From: Methylosinus sp. LW4
Lineage (GTDB): Bacteria > Pseudomonadota > Alphaproteobacteria > Rhizobiales > Beijerinckiaceae
Length of the DNA: 64,000 bases
Reading direction: 5' to 3'
Assembly (NCBI RefSeq): GCF_000379125.1
Contig: NZ_KB900626.1
Span: 963,748-1,027,747 of the forward strand
The notes beneath the pieces were generated by a model. That model had not been told where the DNA came from. It ran no database searches and saw only the letters and a program-made list of their open reading frames with translations. Shown piece by piece: positions 28,812 through 37,723 of the stretch; position 1 is the stretch's first letter; the number at the start of each line of letters is the position of its first letter. The position numbers were made by a program, and so were the translations under genes.

Positions 28812-29378
28812 TTAGAAAATCCGTTCGCGAACAGTGATCGTGTCTCCTGGCCGGACCGCCTGCAGCAAAGGCACGCGGCCGGTGACTGGAACGCCGCCGT
28901 AGTCGCGCGTCAAATCGACCTCGCCTTGATAGCCGCGCGGGTTGAAGCCGCCGGCTATGGCGATCGCCTTCTGCACGGTGAGACCCTCGACGAAAGGATA
29001 TTGTCCGGCGCTCATCACTTCTCCGAGCACGAAGAAGGGACGATACGCCTCGACTTCCACCGAGACGCGAGGATCGCGGACGAATCCGTTGCGCAAACGT
29101 GCGGCGATTTCATGTTGCAGCGCCTGGGTCGTGAGGCCGGCCGCCGGAACGATGCCGATGAGCGGCATCGAAATATGGCCGGAGCCGTCGACCGTGTAGC
29201 TGTTGGAGATCGCATCCTGGCCGAAGACGATCACGCGAAGCCGATCGCCTGCCGCGAGCGTGTAGGGCTCCTCGGTCGAGGAGGTCAAAAGCTCTGGAAC
29301 ATAGGCGCCCGGCAGGGCGCATCCCGACAATGTCGCGCACATCATCAGCCAGAACAGGAGAAAGCCATATCTCGGCAT
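28812..29378 (-). CDS. Polysaccharide export lipoprotein (Wza/BexD-type)
   Basis: A 188-residue lipoprotein with a lipobox LSGC placing the acylated Cys at residue 20. It has the polysaccharide-export (Poly_export) domain beginning YTLAAGDRLRVIVFGQD and a SLBB-type segment EAYRPFFVLGEVMSAGQYPF. Proteins of this kind form the outer-membrane channel for polysaccharide. It is short compared with Wza (~380), as in many Rhizobiales. Divergent from the Wzc/GumC-like gene across a 189-bp gap, so both may share control. Confidence 0.92.
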   Translation of the reverse strand: MPRYGFLLFWLMMCATLSGCALPGAYVPELLTSSTEEPYTLAAGDRLRVIVFGQDAISNSYTVDGSGHISMPLIGIVPAAGLTTQALQHEIAARLRNGFVRDPRVSVEVEAYRPFFVLGEVMSAGQYPFVEGLTVQKAIAIAGGFNPRGYQGEVDLTRDYGGVPVTGRVPLLQAVRPGDTITVRERIF

Positions 29379-29567
29379 TTAGAATCTCGGGCTCGAGGAA
29401 CAGCTAAAGAACGTGTCCCGGGGAAATTTTTTAACGGTTCATGGTTAACAAAGCCTGATCGCCGCGGGCCGCTTCGTCGCCTCTTCAATGGCGCCGTCTC
29501 GCCGCGGTTAACCCTGCGGAAACCATAATCTCGGTACAAGGTCCGAGCGCCAATTGGAGTTCGCGAG

Positions 29568-31823
29568 ATGAATTTCGGCCACCCTCACGATGACGCGAGG
29601 AGCCCCCGGGGCGAGACGGGACGCGCGATCTCGCGCGAGATCCCGCAGGCGGAGGCCTCGACCGGCGAGATCGATCTCGGGCAGATCGCCGGCGCCTTGT
29701 CGCGCCGCCGCCGCATCGTGATCGGCGTGACGCTGGCCGCTTTTCTCGGCTCGCTCGTCTTCGTCAATGTCGTCAAGCCGCGCTACACGGCCGAGGCGCG
29801 CGTCCTGCTCGAGAATCAAGAGAGCTATCTGACACGCGCCGACAAGGAGCGCTCCGATCCCGCCGCGGCGCCCGACGCCGAAGCCGTGCAGAGCCAGATT
29901 CAAATGCTCACCTCGCGCGATCTCGCGCGGCGCGTGCTGAAATCGCTGGACCTGCAAGGCAATTCCGAATTCGATCCGATCGCCAATGGTCTCGGGCTCG
30001 GCACGAAGATCGGCGTGATGCTGGGACTGACGCGCGATCCTTCCAAGCTCGCGCCGGAAGAGCGCATGCTGGACGCCTATTTCGACAAGCTGCTCGTGCT
30101 GTCTCCGACCAAGACGCGCGTGCTGCAGATCGAATTTTCCGCGCGCGATCCCGATCTCGCGGCGCACGCCGCCAACGCCATCGCTTCCTTCTATATAGAC
30201 ATTCAGCGTGAGGCGAAGCGCGAGAACGCTCGCGACGCCGCGCAATCGCTGAGCCCGCTGGTCGCCGATCTGCGCGAGCGGCTCGGCCGGGCCGAGGCCA
30301 AGGTGGAGGCCTTCCGCTCGCGTTCCGGCCTCTTCGCCGGCACGAATAATATGACGATCGCCACGCAGCAGCTCGGCGACCTCACCAATCAGCTCTCCAT
30401 CTCGCGCACCGCGCAGGCCGACGCCGAGGCCAAAGCGAGGCTGGTGCGCGACATGCTGCGGCAAAATCGCGTGGGAGAAATTCCCGACGTCGCCAATAAT
30501 GAGATGATCCGCCGCATCGGCGAGCAGCGCGTGTCGCTGCGCGCTCAGCTCGCGCTCGAATCGCGCACGCTGCTGCCCGGCCATCCGCGCATAAAGGAGC
30601 TGCAGGCGCAGCTCGCCGATCTCGACGCCGATTGGCGCCGCGCCGCCGAGCGCACCGCGCGCACATTGGAGAATGAGGCGCATATCGCCTCCGCGCGCGT
30701 CGAGAATCTCTCTCGCGCGATGGACGAGCAGAAACGCGTCGCCGGCGCCGCGGGCGCGGATGAGGTGCAGCTGCGCGAGCTCGAGCGCGCCGCGCGCGTG
30801 CTCAAGGATCAGCTCGAGGCGGATTCGGCCAAATATCAGGAAGCGCTGGCGCGCGAGGGTCCGAAGGCTTCGCCCGCCGATGCGCGCGTCATTCAGCGCG
30901 CCGTCGCGCCGCCAATTCCCTCCTTCCCGAAAAAGGTTCCGATCACCGCCTTTGCGACGATCGCCGCCTTTATTCTATCCGCGGGATCGATCGTCGCGAT
31001 CGAGCTGCTGAGCGGCCGCGCGCGCGTCGCGGCGCCGCTTCCGGTCCCGCGCCTCGAGGAGCGCGACGACGCGGAGCTGGAGGCGCCGCCAAAGGCGCGC
31101 ATCGCCTCCGATCGGCGCGAGCCGACCTTTGTGGAGCCCGAAGAAGAAGAGGAGCAGGCGCCGCCTCCGAAGATGGCGAGCTTCGCCGCCGAGCCACGGA
31201 CGCGCCTAGCGCCCTCGCGCACGCCCAAGCTCGAGAGCAGATCGACGCGCGCCTATCGATCCAGCGTCGTCGGAAAGATCGACGCGGCGCGCATGGCGAC
31301 GCTCTCGGTGAAAGTTCTGCTGGTCGGCTGCGCCGACGCCGAGCATAGTTTCGACAACGCGGTGACATTGTCGCGCGCATTGGCGCGGCGCGGCCTCGCC
31401 ATTATCGTCGCGGCCGATGCGCAGGAGCGCGGCGAGCTCTATGATCGGCTGATCCCCGATGTCGATCGCGCCCGGCCGCTCGGCCTCGCCGATCTTTCGA
31501 GCGGAGCCGCGACCTTCGCCGAGGCCATTCATCGCGACGCGGATTCGCGTTTGCATGTGATGCCGGGCGGCCGCGCCGCGGCGGAATATGATCAGGACGC
31601 CGAGCCCGTGCTGGAAGCGCTGGCGCAGACCTATGATTTCATCGTCTTCGCCACGCGCGATTATGATCGCGCCATGTTCCTCGCGCCGTCATTCGATATC
31701 GTTCTGGTGAGCGGCTCCGAGCGCGCGGCCGAGGCGGTCATCGACGAGCTGGCGCAAGCGGGCGTCAGCGACGCCTTCCTGCTCGAGGACGAGACCGCTT
31801 CCGCCGACGCTTCGGCCGCGTAA
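29568..31823 (+). CDS. Wzc/GumC-like polysaccharide co-polymerase with degenerate kinase domain
   Basis: A 751-residue inner membrane protein that sets polymer chain length and links to the export channel. It has a Wzz segment and first helix (about 50-68), a long periplasmic coiled-coil region with the GNVR domain, a second helix (about 459-481) and a C-terminal domain (about 577-740) of P-loop kinase shape. There the Walker A GKS is replaced (CADAEHSF where PGEGKS is expected) and Walker A' reads IIVAADAQ. No Tyr-rich tail follows. The kinase is therefore likely inactive and this half structural or regulatory. It is divergent from the export lipoprotein. Confidence 0.9.
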   Translation: MNFGHPHDDARSPRGETGRAISREIPQAEASTGEIDLGQIAGALSRRRRIVIGVTLAAFLGSLVFVNVVKPRYTAEARVLLENQESYLTRADKERSDPAAAPDAEAVQSQIQMLTSRDLARRVLKSLDLQGNSEFDPIANGLGLGTKIGVMLGLTRDPSKLAPEERMLDAYFDKLLVLSPTKTRVLQIEFSARDPDLAAHAANAIASFYIDIQREAKRENARDAAQSLSPLVADLRERLGRAEAKVEAFRSRSGLFAGTNNMTIATQQLGDLTNQLSISRTAQADAEAKARLVRDMLRQNRVGEIPDVANNEMIRRIGEQRVSLRAQLALESRTLLPGHPRIKELQAQLADLDADWRRAAERTARTLENEAHIASARVENLSRAMDEQKRVAGAAGADEVQLRELERAARVLKDQLEADSAKYQEALAREGPKASPADARVIQRAVAPPIPSFPKKVPITAFATIAAFILSAGSIVAIELLSGRARVAAPLPVPRLEERDDAELEAPPKARIASDRREPTFVEPEEEEEQAPPPKMASFAAEPRTRLAPSRTPKLESRSTRAYRSSVVGKIDAARMATLSVKVLLVGCADAEHSFDNAVTLSRALARRGLAIIVAADAQERGELYDRLIPDVDRARPLGLADLSSGAATFAEAIHRDADSRLHVMPGGRAAAEYDQDAEPVLEALAQTYDFIVFATRDYDRAMFLAPSFDIVLVSGSERAAEAVIDELAQAGVSDAFLLEDETASADASAA

Positions 31824-31825
31824 AG

Positions 31826-32950
31826 TCAGCGCGCGAGTCGGCGCAGCTCGGTGAGCTTGGCGAGAAGACGCGGATTCTGCTTCACCGCGCGCTTGACGCG
31901 GGTGAGCGCGGACAACGCGGGCGCCGCGAGTGCGCCGAGCGGAGTCGCTGGAACGAGCGTGTCGACGAGCGCGATCGTCTCGTCGCAGACGGCGTTCTTG
32001 TAGCGCGCCTCGCCGACGCCGAGATCGAAGCGCGCGACGCCGCGCGAGAGAAGATCGCGCAGCAGCGAATGCAGCAGCAGATCGCCAGGCGAGGAGCGCG
32101 CGATCTCCTCATCCGCCACGAAGGAGTTGAGCATCGCCGAAAAGCGGCCGCGATGGGTGAAGCCCGCATAGGTCGCGATGATGCGCGCATCCAGCGTCAG
32201 CGCATGGACCTCCAGCGAGCCGCCGCAGAGGCCGAGCACGAAATCGCGCATGGCGCCGCTGGCAAAGGAGGGATCCTGCAAGCGCTCCGCCTTTTGCGCG
32301 AGCAGCGCCTCGAGAATTTCTGTCGCGCGCGCGCCCGTCGCGCCATGCTCGAAGACGAGCGCGCCCATCTTCTCGAGCCGCGCCTGCTTCTTGCGCAGCT
32401 TCTTGCGCGTATCGGCGGAGAAGCGCGCGTCGAGCTCGCTCGCCGTCGCGGGAAGGCTCGTCCCATAGGCGAAGCTCGGGCTCGCGCACGAGCCGGGCAG
32501 GGCGAGCGGATTGACGACTCCTTCGAAAGCCTGTGGCTGATTGCCGAGGCGATAGAGATCGACGCCGTTGGCGCGCGCGGCGCGGCGCAGCAGAGCGCGA
32601 AGCGCGGCGGCGTCGAGACGCGCATCGGCGGCGAAGAGGCCGAGATTGAAATTGCTCTCCTTGCCGCCGAGAAATTGCGCGATCCGCAGCGGGCCGAGAC
32701 GCGATGTCGCCAGCGCGAGCAGCGCGAGAGGGCGCGCGTTCTCGCCATGCCGCGCGACGACGATCATCGGCGTGAGGCCGCGCGTGCGGCCGAATGTCTC
32801 GTACCAATCGCGCTCGAAGCTGAAAGATTGATAAGCGCTCGCCGGCGCATTGGCGAACAGAACCTCCCAATCCGCGCGCGCCGCCTCGAAACAGGAGAAG
32901 ACATCGAGCGAGATTTCGTCCACGGAGGTCTCCGGTCGTGACAGCTCCAT
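31826..32950 (-). CDS. GNAT-type acetyltransferase (BioF2-like, exopolysaccharide)
   Basis: A 374-residue protein with the Acetyltransf_6 fold found in exopolysaccharide clusters: FERDWYETFG (about 50), FLGGKESNFNLGLF, an Arg/Lys-rich helix DTRKKLRKKQ and the C-terminal YAGFTHRGRFSAMLNS with RFDLGVGEARYKNAVC. Such proteins transfer an acyl or amino-acid group to a glycan or lipid-linked sugar. I start at ATG 32950; an upstream ATG at 32992 would add 14 residues. It is convergent with the co-polymerase gene (2 bp). Confidence 0.82.
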   Translation of the reverse strand: MELSRPETSVDEISLDVFSCFEAARADWEVLFANAPASAYQSFSFERDWYETFGRTRGLTPMIVVARHGENARPLALLALATSRLGPLRIAQFLGGKESNFNLGLFAADARLDAAALRALLRRAARANGVDLYRLGNQPQAFEGVVNPLALPGSCASPSFAYGTSLPATASELDARFSADTRKKLRKKQARLEKMGALVFEHGATGARATEILEALLAQKAERLQDPSFASGAMRDFVLGLCGGSLEVHALTLDARIIATYAGFTHRGRFSAMLNSFVADEEIARSSPGDLLLHSLLRDLLSRGVARFDLGVGEARYKNAVCDETIALVDTLVPATPLGALAAPALSALTRVKRAVKQNPRLLAKLTELRRLAR

Positions 32951-33106
32951 GAGGTTTTCTTCTCTGAAATTCTCTGTTCTTGCGTTAACCATATCGTCGC
33001 CGCATTGCTGATGTTTGCGCTTCTTCGCGACACTAGCAAGGAAAGGTCAACGAGACCTCGAGATGGTGGGCGCAGAAAAAGAAATGCGCGGGGAGGCGCG
33101 GCGGCT

Positions 33107-34162
33107 GTGACGAAATGGCGTCGAATGGCCATAGAGGCGGGCATGGAGTTCTTTCGCGCGAGCGGCGCGCACCGTCTGGCCGAGCCTTATACGCGCGGGC
33201 TGGGCGCGATTTTGATGTTCCATCGCGTGCGGCCGCGGCTCGAGCAGGCCTTCGAGCCCAATCAGCCGCTCGAGATCACGCCGGAGTTTTTGAACGCGCT
33301 GATCGCGCGGCTGCGTCAGCGCGGCGTCGAGATCGTCTCGCTGGAGACCGCGCTCGCGCGGCTGCGCGCCGGCGAGACGGGAGCGCCTTTCGCGGTCCTC
33401 ACCTTCGACGACGGCTATCGCGATTTCGTCGAGCATGCGCTGCCGGCGCTGGAGCGTCACAATGCGCCATTCACGCTCTATCTCACTGCAGGCTACGCCG
33501 ACGCTTCCGCGCGGCTGTGGTGGGTGGAGCTGGAGGAGGCGATCCGGCGCCTCGATCGTCTCGACGTCATCGCCGGCGGCAAGCACATTTGCTGCGCGGC
33601 GGCGACGGCGGCGCAAAAGCGCCTCGCATTCGCCGAGGTCTATGCGCAGCTGCGCGCCGGCGACGAGGCGGAGCTGCTTCGCGTCGTCACCGCTCTCTCA
33701 GCCGAGGCGCGGATCGAGCCTCACGCGCTCACGCGGCGTCTTTGCCTCGGATGGAGCGAGCTGCGCGCGCTGGCCGATCATCCGCTGGCGACGATCGGCG
33801 CGCATTCGGTGACGCATGCGCGATTGGCCAAGGTGGATTGCGCTGCGGCGATCTATGAGATGGCCGAGAGCCGGCTGCGTCTAGAGTCCGAGCTGCAACG
33901 GCCGGTCCCGCATTTTTGCTATCCGGTCGGCGATCCGACCTCGGCGGCGCGACGGGAATTCGAGCTGGCGGCGCGGCTCGGCTTCGCCAGCGCCGTGACG
34001 ACGCGTGCGGGCATGATCTTTCCCGAGCATCGCGAGCGTCTCATGTCGCTGCCGCGGCTCTCGGTGAATGGACGGCACCAGTCGCTCGCCGCGCTGGACA
34101 TTCTCCTGTCCGGCGCGCCTTTCGTTCTGATGAACGGAGGCCGCCGCGTTGCGGCGGCCTGA
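33107..34162 (+). CDS. Polysaccharide deacetylase (NodB domain)
   Basis: A 351-residue protein with the NodB/CE4 fold. Motif 1, TFDDGYRDF (about 98-106), supplies the catalytic Asp and metal Asp. Motif 2, GAHSVTHARL (about 231-240), supplies the two metal histidines. A CYPVGDPTSAAR motif follows. There is no signal peptide; the enzyme may deacetylate a lipid-linked or cytosolic sugar, consistent with its position in a polysaccharide cluster. GGGAGG precedes the GTG at 33107; an ATG at 33125 is an alternative. Confidence 0.88.
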   Translation: MTKWRRMAIEAGMEFFRASGAHRLAEPYTRGLGAILMFHRVRPRLEQAFEPNQPLEITPEFLNALIARLRQRGVEIVSLETALARLRAGETGAPFAVLTFDDGYRDFVEHALPALERHNAPFTLYLTAGYADASARLWWVELEEAIRRLDRLDVIAGGKHICCAAATAAQKRLAFAEVYAQLRAGDEAELLRVVTALSAEARIEPHALTRRLCLGWSELRALADHPLATIGAHSVTHARLAKVDCAAAIYEMAESRLRLESELQRPVPHFCYPVGDPTSAARREFELAARLGFASAVTTRAGMIFPEHRERLMSLPRLSVNGRHQSLAALDILLSGAPFVLMNGGRRVAAA

Positions 34163-34192
34163 TCCTTCCTTTATCCAGTCGGTCCAATATCC

Positions 34193-34639
34193 TCAGGCGA
34201 AGCCGAGACGCTGCGTGAAGCTGCGCCACAGCTCGCCGAGCGATTTCTTCTCCGCGACGGAACGGGCGCGAGCGGCGACGGCGCCGGGCGTGATCGCGCC
34301 GGAATAATTGCAATCGCAGAAAATGTGATGCGCCTCGCGCATGGAGAGCTGGAAAAAATCGATCGCATCGCCGAGCTTGTCGCCCTTCAGGCCTTCCTCG
34401 CGAAACACGGCGTCGCGAAAGGCGATCGACAAGGGCGACTCGTCCTGGCGCAGCTTCACGCGTTCCTTCACCGGCACATATTCCATCATCGAGAAAAGGC
34501 GGATGCGCCCGACATGCGCTTCGATGAGAGCGGCGAGCCGCTCCAGGCGCGCGCGACGCAGAGACGCCTGGTCGCGCTTCGCCTCGACCGGCTCGACGCC
34601 CGCGAGCTTGGTTATTTCTTCGAGAGTCCGGTATTTCAT
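34193..34639 (-). CDS. Hypothetical protein, cytosolic
   Basis: A 148-residue protein I do not recognise. No signal peptide or membrane helix; N-terminal half is charged and helical (RRARLERLAALIEAHVGR), and a HHIFCDCNYSG segment with two cysteines flanked by His and Tyr lies near residue 105, a possible metal or redox site. The ATG at 34639 follows GGAGGG with 5-bp spacing, which decides the start. It is convergent with the deacetylase gene and divergent from the membrane protein at 34857. Confidence 0.75.
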   Translation of the reverse strand: MKYRTLEEITKLAGVEPVEAKRDQASLRRARLERLAALIEAHVGRIRLFSMMEYVPVKERVKLRQDESPLSIAFRDAVFREEGLKGDKLGDAIDFFQLSMREAHHIFCDCNYSGAITPGAVAARARSVAEKKSLGELWRSFTQRLGFA

Positions 34640-34856
34640 CACGCCCTCCGTCGCCAATGGGGCCTTTCGCCCGACAAAACAAATCCCCGACTCGACTGAA
34701 CACATTCGACGAAGATTGGTTCCTGCGGCTTTCCGCGGTCGGCGCCGGCACGGCGACGCTCGCGTCGACGGGCGCGATCGTCGCTCTTGCCGGCTCGGAC
34801 AGCGCGACTAGATGCTTCGCGGGGTTGCAGGACGGGCTGCAGGAACGGAGATCCTC

Positions 34857-35555
34857 ATGTCCATGACCTTCCGAGAGGCGACAGCGCAAGAAAACGCCGC
34901 AGTCTATGGCGGTCTCGTCGATGCGGTGGGAGGCATCGCAACGATCGTCCTCGCCGTGTGCGGGCTCGCCGGAATCAATCCGCCGCTGATGGCGGGCATA
35001 GCGACGATCGTGTTCGGCGTCGCTCTGCTCATTCAAGGCGGCGCGATGCTGTCGGAATATGCGCAGATCATTTTTCCCGCGGGCGCGAAGGCTGCGAATT
35101 TCGAGCATTTCGGAGGCGGCAGCCTCTCGGCCGTCTTCCTCGTGGGAGCGGCGGGAATTGTGCTCGGCGTTCTCTCGCTGCTCGGCATCAATTCCGGCGT
35201 GCTGACTCCGATCGCGACCATCGCTTTCGGCACGGCGCTCGTGCTCAGCAGCAACGCCGTGTGGCATCTCTACACGCTGCGTCATGCGCAGGCGAAGAGC
35301 GAAGCCGCGCAATCGCAGAATGTCGGCGGCGAGTTTCTGGCGAGCGAGATGGCCTCTGGCTCGGCGGGCATTCAGGCGCTGGCGGGCTTGGCCGCGATCG
35401 TGCTCGGCGTTCTCGCCGTCGCGGGCAACACCAATGATCTCGTGCTCAATCTCGTCGCGCTGCTGGCGCTCGGCGCGACGGTCGTGCTCACCGGCAGCAC
35501 GCTGAGCGCGACGGTGCTGAGCTTCATGCGTCCGTGGTCGTCGTCACAATCCTGA
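34857..35555 (+). CDS. Six-helix membrane protein with triplicated two-helix unit
   Basis: A 232-residue protein of unknown function. It holds three copies of a two-helix unit of the form xIATIVLxVxxLxGI then GxALLLxG, at about residues 24-62, 93-130 and 171-210 (for example GIATIVLAVCGLAGI, GAAGIVLGVLSLLGI and GLAAIVLGVLAVAGN). Such internal triplication suggests an ancient duplication and a symmetric membrane bundle. The ATG at 34857 follows a GGAG-containing site. No family can be named. Confidence 0.8.
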   Translation: MSMTFREATAQENAAVYGGLVDAVGGIATIVLAVCGLAGINPPLMAGIATIVFGVALLIQGGAMLSEYAQIIFPAGAKAANFEHFGGGSLSAVFLVGAAGIVLGVLSLLGINSGVLTPIATIAFGTALVLSSNAVWHLYTLRHAQAKSEAAQSQNVGGEFLASEMASGSAGIQALAGLAAIVLGVLAVAGNTNDLVLNLVALLALGATVVLTGSTLSATVLSFMRPWSSSQS

Positions 35556-35633
35556 TCGGGACGCTCGTCTCTCGGAGCCGTGACGAAAACGGCTCCGGGG
35601 GTCGTCGAGCGCGCGAGCGAGTCGCGCCGCGCT

Positions 35634-36110
35634 TCAGCGCGGCGTCTGATCCTGCGACTCGCCGTCCGACGGCGTGTCGAAGAGATGCAGAAAGGCGCTC
35701 TTGTCGGCGCGCAGCTTGCGCAAATGCACGAAAGCGAGCTGCGCCAGCCGACGGTCGCCGAGCGTCGTCAGCACGATGAGCGATCGGCGGCGATCGAGCG
35801 GATCGCTCTTGCGCTTGACGAGCTTGGCTTGCTCGAGGCGCGAGACCAGCTCCGCGGCGCTGTGATCGCGGATCAGCAGCTGCTCGGCGAGCTCGCCGAC
35901 GCTGATATGCGCGCCGGCGCGAAAGGTCTTGATGGCGAGCAGCGCCTGATAGCGCTGCATGGTGAGGCCGACATCCGCGGCGGCCTGCTCGCTGAAGGCG
36001 AGGAATTGGCGCAGCGCGTAGCGGAAATCGGCGAGCGCGCGAAGCTCCTCGTCGGAGGGGCGGCCGGCGTCATCGCTTTCCTGAGGTCGGCTCTCGAGCG
36101 CCGTCGACAT
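35634..36110 (-). CDS. MarR-family transcriptional regulator
   Basis: A 158-residue winged-helix repressor: N-terminal dimerisation helices, then the DNA-binding helix-turn-helix ISVGELAEQLLIRDHSAAELVSRLE and the wing RRRSLIVLTTLG. MarR proteins usually sense small ligands or oxidants and repress divergent genes. Here the divergent neighbour is the exported protein/PCuAC pair across a 228-bp gap with a palindrome over the promoter. Confidence 0.93.
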   Translation of the reverse strand: MSTALESRPQESDDAGRPSDEELRALADFRYALRQFLAFSEQAAADVGLTMQRYQALLAIKTFRAGAHISVGELAEQLLIRDHSAAELVSRLEQAKLVKRKSDPLDRRRSLIVLTTLGDRRLAQLAFVHLRKLRADKSAFLHLFDTPSDGESQDQTPR

Positions 36111-36223
36111 TTTTCTCGTTCTCCTCGGATTCGCTGCCCGCGATCTTCGGCCAAGCGCCCATGATGGCCTTCGCCCCGCGCGGGGTCAAGCGCCCGCCGC
36201 CGCGGCGCGAGGGAAGCGCGCTC

Positions 36224-36268
36224 TTGCATTTATATCGCTATACGATGTATATTCATCGTGTCACGATG
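36224..36268 (+). promoter_or_regulatory. Probable promoter with MarR-type operator
   Basis: A sigma-70-like pair, TTGCAT (36224-36229) and TATATT (36248-36253) with an 18-bp spacer, is followed at once by the perfect 7-1-7 palindrome CATCGTG-T-CACGATG (36254-36268), overlapping the expected start site. It is placed to drive the gene at 36339, and bound repressor would block that transcription. Assignment of the operator to the divergent MarR gene is inference from position. Confidence 0.55.
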
Positions 36269-36338
36269 AGCGGCCGATGCGGCGGCGGCGCTCGGGGAAA
36301 AGCGCGCCCCTTTAAAGACGCGCGATCGGGAGAGAAGC

Positions 36339-36902
36339 ATGATCGTTCGATTTTTGGCCGCCGCGGTTTTGGTCGGCGTGGCGACGCAGGCGCAGGCGCA
36401 TGGCGGCGTCAGCATCGACGAAGGCCAATGCAAGATGAAGATCGGCCCCGATCAGATGAATTTCACCGGCTATCAGCCGCTGAAATCGCGCGAGCAGTTC
36501 TGCGACGACATTCCCGATGTCGGTCCCACCATCATCGTGCTCGACGCCGTGCAGGAAGAGCTGCGCGACATGGATTTGGAGATCCGCGTTCTGCGCGATG
36601 TCGGTCAGGCGAGCGACGACGAGAACCTCGAGCAGAACACGGAGACTTATGTTCCGGCGAAGAAATATCGCACCGGCACGCTCAACTTCGAATACGACTT
36701 CAAGAACAAGGGCAAGTTCATCGGCCTGGTGAAGGCGAGGAGCGACGACGGGACGAAAGAATATGTCTCGCGCTTTCCCTTCTCCGTCGGCGAGACCGAG
36801 AGCCGCAACATCACCATCGCGACATTTTTTGCGGCGCTGGGACTGGTCGGATTTGGTCTCTGGTACAAAAACTCCTTCAAGGCGAAGCCGCCGCGAGCGT
36901 GA
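36339..36902 (+). CDS. Exported protein with C-terminal membrane anchor
   Basis: A 187-residue protein with an N-terminal signal peptide (cleavage near TQAQAH, residue 21), a periplasmic domain with two cysteines (QCKMKIGPDQMNF and EQFCDDIP), and a C-terminal helix (FFAALGLVGFGLWY, about 166-180) with a basic tail. The layout (signal, soluble domain, C-terminal anchor) and the neighbour are reminiscent of membrane-anchored copper proteins in methanotrophs, but the cysteine/methionine spacing does not fit PmoD. Function is unknown; copper handling is inference from the next gene, 70 bp away. Confidence 0.82.
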   Translation: MIVRFLAAAVLVGVATQAQAHGGVSIDEGQCKMKIGPDQMNFTGYQPLKSREQFCDDIPDVGPTIIVLDAVQEELRDMDLEIRVLRDVGQASDDENLEQNTETYVPAKKYRTGTLNFEYDFKNKGKFIGLVKARSDDGTKEYVSRFPFSVGETESRNITIATFFAALGLVGFGLWYKNSFKAKPPRA

Positions 36903-36972
36903 TCGCGGCGCCTTCGCCGTCATTGCGTGTGCGACGCTGCGATTCCTGCGGCGCGCCGAAAGGGAGGCGAGC

Positions 36973-37581
36973 ATGTCTATCGATCGACGGCGCGTTCTGT
37001 TTTTGACCGGAGGCGCTGCGCTGGCTGCGAGCGGCCTTTCTCGCGCGAGCGCTCATGAATATGAAAAAGGCGGGATCAAGGTGGAGCATCCTTGGCTGCG
37101 CGCGCCGCGCGACGGCGAGAGCGACGCCAATCTGTTCATGGTCGTGTATAACCGCAGCGATTCCGCCGATCGTCTCATCGGAGTGAAATCTCCCGAGATC
37201 GGCGGCTTCGATCTGCATGTCGCTCCACACTTCGCGGTCGCGACAGATGCGATCTTCTTTCCCAATGGATCGAAGGTGACGCTCGCGCCCGGCGGCTCCT
37301 TCGTCCATCTCTCCGGCATAAAGAAGATCAATCCCGTCGGCTGGGGCTTCGAGCTCACGCTGGTGTTCGAGAAGGCCGGCGATCTGCTCATCGACGCGGC
37401 GATCGACGCGCCGGACGCCGCGCATGCGCATGATGCGGAGGCGATGGAGCGATGGGAGAAGGCGCATCGGACGCCGCAGGCGGGCGATGCGCCGGTCGAG
37501 GATCATCGTTCGGGCCATGAGGAGCAGAAGGGGCAGGGCGAGGCGCAGCCGGGCGTCGGCGAGCCGCAACCGGCGCAGTGA
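36973..37581 (+). CDS. Periplasmic PCuAC-type copper protein (DUF461), altered ligand set
   Basis: A 202-residue protein with a Tat-like signal (DRRRVLFLTGG, cleavage near ASAH) and a PCuAC domain (about 35-135). PCuAC proteins deliver Cu(I) to membrane enzymes. The canonical H-x10-M-x21-H-x-M ligands are mostly replaced: only H82 (FDLHVAPH) and H112 (GSFVHLSG) keep their places, and the first Met and second His are lost. This agrees with my recollection of methanotroph PCuAC domains that bind copper with two histidines. The acidic, Gln-rich C-terminal tail is extra. GGGAGG sets the start. Confidence 0.85.
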   Translation: MSIDRRRVLFLTGGAALAASGLSRASAHEYEKGGIKVEHPWLRAPRDGESDANLFMVVYNRSDSADRLIGVKSPEIGGFDLHVAPHFAVATDAIFFPNGSKVTLAPGGSFVHLSGIKKINPVGWGFELTLVFEKAGDLLIDAAIDAPDAAHAHDAEAMERWEKAHRTPQAGDAPVEDHRSGHEEQKGQGEAQPGVGEPQPAQ

Positions 37582-37723
37582 GCGCTTTTCCCCACGCTGC
37601 TCGAAAAATTAACTTGCGCGCGACGCAATATGTCGCCATTCGATAGGTCAAGCTGCGACCTCTGACGCCTCTGCACGCAGCCAATTCGAAACAACGAGCG
37701 GCGGCGCACCAATGGAGAAGAAA

